Below are positions 1-5,387 of a stretch of DNA of 12,039 nt, one piece after another. The DNA is taken from contig JAESQZ010000249.1 in assembly GCA_016764955.1 (NCBI GenBank), forward strand, positions 1-12,039, read 5' to 3'. The position numbers and the translations under genes are program-made. The notes beneath the pieces were generated by a model. The model was not told the DNA's origin, ran no database searches, and saw only the letters and a program-made list of their open reading frames with translations. Origin of the DNA: Deltaproteobacteria bacterium (GTDB lineage: Bacteria > Myxococcota > UBA727 > JABDBI01). Every line of letters starts with the position of its first letter. Within the stretch, counting starts at the first letter, position 1.

Positions 1-98
1 GGGCTGGGCTGTGGCACCCTTGCCCACATCCGTGGGCAAAAAAGTCAGCTGCAGAACTATCCTTTCATTTTTTATTAAAACGTCTTGGACAGTAGTGA

Positions 99-160
99 GC
101 GAAGGCTGGCATCCAGTCCAATGTCTAGATATATTCTGGATGCCAGCCTTCGCTGGCATG
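99..160. repeat. Palindromic repeat, type B, degraded copy (B1)
   Basis: Two perfect 18-base inverted arms lie at 99-116 and 136-153, separated by a 19-base loop. The right side continues into TGGCATG, which would be the outer arm of a complete element, but the left side has no matching outer arm. The GCGAAGGC/GCCAGCCTTCGC core resembles the core of the repeat at 2941-3002. The usual terminal TGAC is absent here, so this looks like a decayed or end-trimmed member. It lies just upstream of the cysteine desulfurase remnant, and a stop codon at 167-169 closes the reading frame between them. Confidence 0.8.
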
Positions 161-169
161 GCAAAATAG

Positions 170-637
170 AGCAATCTGATTTCAATCCAATCGAACTGCG
201 GTGTATGCCAATCGCCCAACCTGTTAAACCTGTTAACTCAGGCACCTTTCACTGCCCATAAAGTGGGCGGGTTTCCAGGATCAGGAGCTGCCTTAGCGCC
301 CCTAAGAGACAAACTTGAAGAAGCTTTGCTAAATACTTGGTCTTTTGCACGTCGCGTTCCTGAGTCAGGCGATCGCCTCTCTAACACGAGTGCTATCACC
401 CTAACAGGCGTTGATGGAGATGCCTTACGAATCATGATTGACTCTGCTGGCTTATGTGTTGGATTTGGATCTGCTTGTAGCGCACTCGCGCCAGAGCCAA
501 GCTTGAGTCTTATATCGTTGGGCCTAACCCCTCAGGAAGCTCGTTGTACAGTGCGATTTTCTCTATGCCCAGATGCGACTATGGAACAAATTGAAGATGC
601 GATCGGGCGATTGACTAAGTTGCCACTTAGCCACTAG
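170..637 (+). pseudogene. Cysteine desulfurase (NifS/IscS-like) remnant
   Basis: The frame is open from 170 after a TAG at 167-169. The first conventional start is GTG at 263, which gives 124 residues; cysteine desulfurases normally have about 380-400. Upstream of that GTG the same frame still reads SIQSN, GVCQS and then TAHKVGGFPGSG. This matches the family segments around the NEtGviQ motif and the PLP-lysine motif (HK at 257-262), but much closer together than in the family. The C-terminal half is well kept: LRDKLEEAL, then NTSAITLTGVDGDAL, then GSACSALAPEPS with the catalytic-loop cysteine, then GLTPQEARCTVRFSL. The N-terminal PLP-binding region and the GGxQExxxRxGT region are missing. These enzymes take sulfur from cysteine for Fe-S clusters or thiolation; this copy is unlikely to do so. 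Repeats bound it on both sides. It could still make a small protein from GTG 263, which I consider unlikely. Confidence 0.8.
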
Positions 638-643
638 CCATGC

Positions 644-722
644 CGTCATCCCGGGCTCGCGTGCCCTATAGGGTATGACCCGGGATCCAGTGCTGGACCC
701 CGGCTCGGGGGCCGGGGTGACA
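644..722. repeat. Palindromic repeat, type A, 79 bases (A1)
   Basis: The element begins CGTCATCCCGGG and ends GCCGGGGTGACA. It matches the element at 4674-4752 at 76 of 79 positions by my alignment. It contains nested palindromes: ATCCCGGG (648-655) pairs with CCCGGGAT (679-686) around the 10-base palindrome CCCTATAGGG (664-673). CCAGTGCTGG lies at 687-696, and CCCCGGC (698-704) pairs with GCCGGGG (711-717). It fills the gap between the desulfurase remnant (stop at 635-637) and the 3' end of the ankyrin gene (stop at 725-727). It may therefore also act as a transcript-ending hairpin for both, although no T-run follows. Similar GTCATCCCGG...GGGATCCAG palindromes occur in many proteobacterial genomes; assigning this one to a named family would need a search. 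Confidence 0.9.
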
Positions 723-724
723 GG

Positions 725-2896
725 TTAAGGATTCAACAACGCCAACAAAGCCTGATCATCTGCTTCTTCGCTTTCACCTTCTGCCACATACTCCACCATC
801 ACATCCAATATTCGCCTAGCTTGCCCCCCAGTAAGCTGGCGACCTATTTGATTTGTAAACTCTGGACTTTCAAGTGCCTTGGCAGTTTTATCTCGTGACT
901 CAGCAAGAAAAGCTGATGCTTGATTATAAAAAGCCAAACTTAAGGGAGCATCCGGTTGCGAAAAATATCGCGGCACATTTCTCCACTGCTTCTCAAGTGC
1001 AACCCACCTCATAAAGTCAGGTGCATTGGACAAACTAAGACCAAGATTCTCATTTTTCACAATTTGGTGAGAACTTGGATCTCTTGGCTCTAAGATCTCC
1101 ATTGATAAGAGCAAATAAGGCACCAGTAGATCCGTCGGTGTGTAGTTATAAGAATCAGGATCTTGATAGATAAGTTTAGATATTTTCTCTTGTTCTTGTT
1201 CACTCAATCCATGCAAAATATACTTTCGAACCAACTCTGAAAGCACACCTGAGGGAATTCTATCAGTTCGAATTGCTGCACGAACAAGCTCTATTATTTC
1301 AGCATGTCCATAGAGATTTTTAAATTTTCTTAAAACTTCTGATTTTACTGAGCCTGCAAAAAAGGGATCCCCCTGATAGCCAGTACCAGCATCAAAAGTT
1401 CCCGTCTCTTGCCCAATAGTCGCTAATACGCCATTGTAGGCATGAACGTCATAACCTGTTACTCTGAGGCTATCTCGCACAATTTTGTCAACAACCGAGA
1501 CTCGATATTCATACAAAAGCTTCTCAACATGAAACTCTGGCAATTCATCTGAATCAGCCATAGGCTCAGATTCACATAATAGTTTTCGAGCTAACAAGGC
1601 TGCTTGAAAATGCAGCGTCGCACAAAAATCTGGCTTCTGGGTTAACTCATACATCGCCGTCTTTTTCAACTCTTCAGATATCGCCGGATCTGTAATTTTA
1701 ATTGCCACGTGCTCTAAATTTTTTCGCATGCTCTGGTAAAAAACTTTACGCTGGATAGGATCTTGAGGTGCCCCTGTCACCACTGCTTCGTCTTCAACAC
1801 GCTGCAGTATTTGACCCATTGCTTCTCGCTCGTCTCCATCAAGAAAACGACTATGTGCCAAGATAAATTCTCGGAGGCTTCTGTGTTTTTGAGGCCCATA
1901 AATCTGCTCTTTTGCATTGGCTGTCAGATCTGGAATTACCTGTTGTTTAGGTAAAACCATTTTACTTTTGCTAACACCCATCATGAATAAATTTTGAAAC
2001 CCTGGTTTTTCAAGAATTGCCCTCCTAATTTCACGATAATTAGCAGCAAGCGAGTAAGCACTTTCAATGGCATTGCTTTTCAGAGAAATCTGCTCGGGCG
2101 TCATTTGCCTAATTAAATCTTTAGCAATTCGCACGCAGCCTTTAGAGCAGGCATACATGAGAGCTGTGTTGCCAAACCGATCTTGCGTTGATAGCTGCTC
2201 GCGGCTCATTCGAGTTATTAGTTCGTAGGCAATTTCAAATTTCCCATACTGAATTACCTGACTCAAAGCAGTAGAACCGTTGTTATTCTGAGCACCTAAG
2301 TGTTCAGCTGGAATTTTTCGAAGTAGCTCTAGAACAATTTCTTTGTCTCCAGCGCGACAGGCCAACATCAAGGCACTCTGGCCCTCTTGATTAGTTCTAA
2401 GCAATTGCTGCGGCGTCATCAGCCTGATAAGATCCTTTGAGACTCCTCTATTTCTATTACTGATCGCTACCATTAAAGCAGTCTTTTGGTACTTACCAGT
2501 TTGTTCCAAATCAGCTTTTCGAACAACACCATGCTGAATCGTTTTTTCAAAATACTCGCCTTGACCTATTTTTTCTAAAATTGTCTTAGATCTTCTTAGC
2601 AACAAACCCACCTCATCCAAGTCATTGGATTCTTTGAAGCGTTGCCACCGACCTGAATCAATAGGCCTCACCAAGTTTCGGACCTCGTTAATATCTAAAT
2701 CGCTAAGAACCCCAGATGCATATTTATTTCTGCAAAGAACTTGCGCCAAAGTATAAACACGACGTCTAGTATCAGATTGCCTACTTATGCTTGCTGGTGG
2801 AATAAAAACATCAAGCGAAGGCCTGTCATTTGAGTCTGGATACACCTCAGACCGAGTGTTTGGAGTTGAGCTTGAAGAAATACGTGGGATAGTCAC
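725..2896 (-). CDS. Ankyrin-repeat protein with long unrecognised C-terminal half
   Basis: The gene encodes 723 residues from a GTG start; a TAA lies upstream in frame and no earlier conventional start is available. I see no clear Shine-Dalgarno sequence. Four ankyrin repeats with an exact 35-residue period are visible: KTALM at about 139, QSALMLACRAGD at 173, STAL at 208 and NTALMYACSKG at 243. Three of the four carry a linker like MTPxQL or MSREQL, so they are internal duplicates of each other. Residues 1-50 are Ser/Pro/Arg-rich and look disordered. Residues 310-723 are mainly helical and match no family I can name. There is no signal peptide or transmembrane segment, so it is cytoplasmic or exported by a specialised system. 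Ankyrin repeats mediate protein-protein binding, and large bacterial ankyrin proteins are often host-directed effectors, but that role is only a possibility here. The gene stands alone between palindromic repeats at 644-722 and 2941-3002. Confidence 0.85.
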   Translation of the reverse strand: MTIPRISSSSTPNTRSEVYPDSNDRPSLDVFIPPASISRQSDTRRRVYTLAQVLCRNKYASGVLSDLDINEVRNLVRPIDSGRWQRFKESNDLDEVGLLLRRSKTILEKIGQGEYFEKTIQHGVVRKADLEQTGKYQKTALMVAISNRNRGVSKDLIRLMTPQQLLRTNQEGQSALMLACRAGDKEIVLELLRKIPAEHLGAQNNNGSTALSQVIQYGKFEIAYELITRMSREQLSTQDRFGNTALMYACSKGCVRIAKDLIRQMTPEQISLKSNAIESAYSLAANYREIRRAILEKPGFQNLFMMGVSKSKMVLPKQQVIPDLTANAKEQIYGPQKHRSLREFILAHSRFLDGDEREAMGQILQRVEDEAVVTGAPQDPIQRKVFYQSMRKNLEHVAIKITDPAISEELKKTAMYELTQKPDFCATLHFQAALLARKLLCESEPMADSDELPEFHVEKLLYEYRVSVVDKIVRDSLRVTGYDVHAYNGVLATIGQETGTFDAGTGYQGDPFFAGSVKSEVLRKFKNLYGHAEIIELVRAAIRTDRIPSGVLSELVRKYILHGLSEQEQEKISKLIYQDPDSYNYTPTDLLVPYLLLSMEILEPRDPSSHQIVKNENLGLSLSNAPDFMRWVALEKQWRNVPRYFSQPDAPLSLAFYNQASAFLAESRDKTAKALESPEFTNQIGRQLTGGQARRILDVMVEYVAEGESEEADDQALLALLNP

Positions 2897-2940
2897 GCAA
2901 AATGAACAAGAGTAGTATTAGTGGGTATTCCTAAAACGCT

Positions 2941-3002
2941 TTGTCACCCTGGCGAAGGCCAGGGTCTATGCACCGAGATGCTGGCCTACGCCAGCATGAC
3001 AA
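2941..3002. repeat. Palindromic repeat, type B, double hairpin (B2)
   Basis: The element runs from TTGTCA to TGACAA, an outer inverted pair. Inside are two perfect 20-base hairpins with 8-base stems and 4-base loops: ACCCTGGC-GAAG-GCCAGGGT (2946-2965) and ATGCTGGC-CTAC-GCCAGCAT (2978-2997). A 12-base spacer separates them. It lies between the 5' end of the ankyrin gene and the 3' end of fdxA, so it may terminate the fdxA operon transcript. The outer end facing the ankyrin gene reads GTGACA on the minus strand, which resembles a -35 box. Confidence 0.9.
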
Positions 3003-3009
3003 TCTACCC

Positions 3010-3315
3010 TTAAAATCCCAGCTCTGCCTTTCGGGCTTCAGCCGTCGGCAGTGGGTCTTGTTTTTGCACGATATTTTCGCAGTGCTGAGATTTCTCAGCG
3101 TTAATCTGAATCCATTGCTCCTGCTCTGCCGGCAAATCAGATTCTTCTTTAATCGCCTCTACTGGGCACTCAGGCTCACAAGCCCCGCAATCAATGCATT
3201 CATCTGGGTTGATATAAAGCTGGCCTGCGTCACCATAAAAGCAATCAACCGGGCACACGGATACACAGTCAGTAAAACGACATTTTTGGCAATTGTCAGT
3301 GACTACAAAGGTCAT
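3010..3315 (-). CDS. fdxA: 7Fe ferredoxin (FdxA / Azotobacter FdI type)
   Basis: This 101-residue protein closely follows the Azotobacter vinelandii FdI pattern: TDNCQKCRFTDCVSVCPVDC followed by DECIDCGACEPECP. By analogy with FdI, C9, C17 and C50 should hold a [3Fe-4S] cluster, and C21, C40, C43 and C46 a [4Fe-4S] cluster. C12 and C25 correspond to FdI cysteines that do not bind a cluster. It is a soluble cytoplasmic electron carrier. The C-terminal segment with DPLPTAE also matches the family. The start codon lies 17 bases after the stop of the upstream tetrahaem cytochrome gene, and a weak TTAGGA Shine-Dalgarno sits about 10 bases ahead, so the two genes are probably co-transcribed. The physiological redox partner cannot be told from the window. 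Confidence 0.95.
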   Translation of the reverse strand: MTFVVTDNCQKCRFTDCVSVCPVDCFYGDAGQLYINPDECIDCGACEPECPVEAIKEESDLPAEQEQWIQINAEKSQHCENIVQKQDPLPTAEARKAELGF

Positions 3316-3332
3316 AATGCAAGTATCCTAAC

Positions 3333-4679
3333 TTACTTGTCGAGCCTCAACAAGAGAGATTTCCCATGTCCTGGACCTAAAATAACTTTAAGCTTTTCTT
3401 TATATACAAACGACTCTTCACTAGGAATATGCGGCACATGATGACAGGAGCGGCAGTGGCTTTCTGGAACAGCTAGTCGGATTTTAGTTTTATCTCCCGT
3501 CTTAGCATGCAAGCTACCAGGGCCATGGCAAGATTCACATTGAACATCCTTAAAAGCACCAACATCTTGGGCCTTACAGTAGCCACCTGGTTTCATAAAC
3601 CCAACGCTGTGGCAACCAATGCAGTTTCGATCGAGGGTTTTATTCGCATCTTCAAGCGTTTTCCAAGCTTTTGAATGCCCTGAAAGCCGCTCGACTAACT
3701 CACCCTGCTGATTTTTTGCCTCAAGTTTCGCCACTGCTTTTTTCCAAAAGTCATAAGCTGAGGCATGGCAAGCCTTACAAGTCTCATCACCAACGTAAAC
3801 CGCTTCTCCTGTTTTTGGCTTTGGGCAATCTATCTGCCCCTCGCAAACAGCTAGGCGTTCAGGCAATTTTTTCTCATAAGCTTCGATATGAGATGCAATC
3901 GCGGTGTCCGGCTTGATATCCCGATTTATAGGAACCAAAGTAAATTGCATGTGAGCCTGCTTCAGTGGCTTATCTGAGATCCCATTCAAAGTCTTCAATT
4001 CGTCTTCAGCCATCTTGATTCTTTGCTGAATGAACTCACTTTTTGGCTTTTGCTTAAGACTTTCGATCCGCTTTTGTAAAATCAGGCGCTTTTGTTCACG
4101 CTCTTCTGCGCGCCTATCCAGCAGCAAAGGGCTTTTTTCGCGGCTTTGTAAATTCACAAACTCTATTTTGCCTAAGTATTGGCCTTGATACCCTGCAGAA
4201 AAGACCCAAGGTCCTGTGTCATTCCAACGAAAGGGGGGTAAATTCTTACTACCCTCAGCCCCACCCCAAATTATTAGATCTGTATCAGGCGAGAGTTTAA
4301 GCTTTTCAAGTTTACGCCGCTCAACTGAGGCCACTACCACCAGCACCCCATTTTTTAGTTTAAGCTCGCATACTCCTGGCTTATTTTCAGCATTAAGCTC
4401 TTTCAAAACCAACTGGATCAAGTCAGCTCTTTGTGGATTTGGGCAGTCTGACTTCTCATAAGGGTTTTCTATGGTTTCGCCAGCGTTTACATAAGGCGCA
4501 TTTGGATGTTTTTTGACCAATGCCGTAAGCCTAGCAATTCCCCCAAGCGGATCTCGGGTACACCCACATGGCTCAACGGCGCCTTCCAAACGCGTTGTAA
4601 AGAGTAAGACATCCTGTTTTTTGCTGCACTCACAGGCGGAGAATAATAAAAGCAGGCAAAGAACCTTCCAACTCGTCAT
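3333..4679 (-). CDS. Tetrahaem c-type cytochrome lipoprotein (c554-like) with degenerate metallophosphatase-like N-terminus
   Basis: I start the protein at ATG 4679 (448 residues) because a lipoprotein signal follows at once: MTSWKVLCLLLLFSAC, with lipid-modified C16 preceded by F-S-A. An open frame continues 79 codons upstream to 4916, but it runs through a repeat and the neighbouring gene and would bury the signal. Residues 24-70 resemble the EPCGCxxxPLGG region of metallophosphatase/5'-nucleotidase relatives (EPCGC at 36-40, PLGG at 44-47). The Asp and His metal ligands expected just before it are R30 and E32. A charged, probably coiled-coil stretch spans about 185-232. Four CxxCH haem sites follow: C301, C353, C381 and C409, with CESCHGPGSLH typical of the cytochrome c554 family. 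It should be anchored in the periplasm as an electron-transfer protein. Its start codon lies inside a palindromic repeat, and fdxA follows 17 bases downstream. Confidence 0.87.
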   Translation of the reverse strand: MTSWKVLCLLLLFSACECSKKQDVLLFTTRLEGAVEPCGCTRDPLGGIARLTALVKKHPNAPYVNAGETIENPYEKSDCPNPQRADLIQLVLKELNAENKPGVCELKLKNGVLVVVASVERRKLEKLKLSPDTDLIIWGGAEGSKNLPPFRWNDTGPWVFSAGYQGQYLGKIEFVNLQSREKSPLLLDRRAEEREQKRLILQKRIESLKQKPKSEFIQQRIKMAEDELKTLNGISDKPLKQAHMQFTLVPINRDIKPDTAIASHIEAYEKKLPERLAVCEGQIDCPKPKTGEAVYVGDETCKACHASAYDFWKKAVAKLEAKNQQGELVERLSGHSKAWKTLEDANKTLDRNCIGCHSVGFMKPGGYCKAQDVGAFKDVQCESCHGPGSLHAKTGDKTKIRLAVPESHCRSCHHVPHIPSEESFVYKEKLKVILGPGHGKSLLLRLDK

Positions 4680-4752
4680 CCCGGGCTCGCGTGCCCTATA
4701 GGGTATGACCCGGGATCCAGCACTGGACCCCGGCTCGGAGGCCGGGGTGACA
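4674..4752. repeat. Palindromic repeat, type A, 79 bases (A2), overlapping a gene start
   Basis: This is a near-identical copy of the repeat at 644-722. There are two changes in the centre (CCAGCACTGG here, CCAGTGCTGG there) and one in the terminal hairpin loop. It lies between the zinc-ribbon gene and the cytochrome gene on the minus strand. The ATG of the cytochrome gene (4677-4679) falls inside the terminal GGGATGACG of the element. The whole untranslated space ahead of that ATG is therefore repeat sequence able to fold into hairpins, with no visible Shine-Dalgarno. Confidence 0.9.
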
Positions 4753-4761
4753 AATATGCGT

Positions 4762-5370
4762 TCAGGTTTTTTTACTGGGGCCTTTTTCATCAAAACGCCG
4801 ATTGAGCAGCTCTGCTGCAAGCGGCAAATCAAATTCGAACTCCATCGACGAACGATGGCTTTGATAACCGCAGTAGATACAGGATAAGTACTCATCTCCA
4901 CTATACGATCGCGCAAGGACTACCCCCATGCTATGACACTTCGGGCACTCCCCGCGCACATGCTGCCGCCTTTGCGGACCACCCGCCACTGGCGTGGCTT
5001 TTGAACCTGCTTTCGAGGCACCTGATCTTGATACCACGTTTGCCTTTGATTTGGATGTTCTTTTTTGAATTCCCCCCTGCTTAAGCTGCATGCGAAATCC
5101 CCCAATCACTTTAGCAAGCATGATATCTAAGTCTTTTGCTACTCTTTCTTTACCTATCCGCATAAGCGAAGCCATCAGGATTTCACGTGCTGTACCCGCT
5201 TTGGTGTGAGAACCTCCTTTAGACTGTATCCGGTAATCGTCTAAAATCAGCGCTAATTCATCTTCCAAGCGCCTTTGCAAAGGGTTGTTAAAAAGCTTGC
5301 AAAGCTGTTCCTTCAGCTCATCTCGTGCAGTTGCCATATCCCTTGCAACACTTTGCCTAATGGCTTTCAT
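4762..5370 (-). CDS. Helical protein with C-terminal CxxC...CxxC zinc ribbon, function unknown
   Basis: The longest form has 202 residues from ATG 5370. Residues about 12-98 are predicted helical and rich in charged residues. A basic, low-complexity linker (about 99-140, many Lys, Ser, Arg and Gly) follows. A zinc-ribbon motif then appears: C142-PK-C145 and C164-IY-C167, spaced like ribbons in nucleic-acid-binding or transcription proteins. There is no signal peptide or membrane segment, so it should be cytoplasmic. Two starts are possible: ATG 5370, where AGCAGG touches the start codon, or ATG 5337 (MATARDEL, 191 residues), preceded closely by AAGGGA. Neither spacing is ideal. The gene is divergent from alaS with only 17 bases between them. 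It reads toward the cytochrome-ferredoxin pair and may be the first gene of that operon, although a repeat intervenes. I do not recognise the family; the nucleic-acid-binding idea is inference. Confidence 0.75.
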   Translation of the reverse strand: MKAIRQSVARDMATARDELKEQLCKLFNNPLQRRLEDELALILDDYRIQSKGGSHTKAGTAREILMASLMRIGKERVAKDLDIMLAKVIGGFRMQLKQGGIQKRTSKSKANVVSRSGASKAGSKATPVAGGPQRRQHVRGECPKCHSMGVVLARSYSGDEYLSCIYCGYQSHRSSMEFEFDLPLAAELLNRRFDEKGPSKKT

Positions 5371-5387
5371 CCTGCTAATGCAAAATT

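Noticed and set aside
20..43. Hairpin TTGCCCAC-ATCC-GTGGGCAA next to a run of A, considered as an intrinsic terminator
   Set aside because: The A-run follows the hairpin on the plus strand and its T-run precedes the hairpin on the minus strand, so neither strand has the hairpin-then-T order of a terminator.
1..78. Open frame from the window edge ending at TAA 76-78, possibly the end of a gene
   Set aside because: Only 25 residues, not recognisable as any family; other frames are equally open, so there is not enough to call a gene.
99..160. The long inverted repeat as the terminal repeat of an insertion sequence
   Set aside because: There is no transposase gene between or beside the arms; the arms are separated by only 19 bases and resemble the other small palindromes in the window.
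725..1640. C-terminal half of the ankyrin protein as a NEL-type ubiquitin ligase domain
   Set aside because: A cysteine with nearby acidic residues (C441-E-S-E) and a helical context are present, but the catalytic CxD pattern and following family motifs are not convincing.
2941..3441. Plus-strand open frame of 166 codons across fdxA and the cytochrome 3' end
   Set aside because: It is antisense to clear genes, starts in a repeat, and its translation looks random.
4680..4916. Upstream extension of the cytochrome reading frame by 79 residues
   Set aside because: It runs through the palindromic repeat and over the zinc-ribbon gene, and would place the lipoprotein signal in the middle of the protein.
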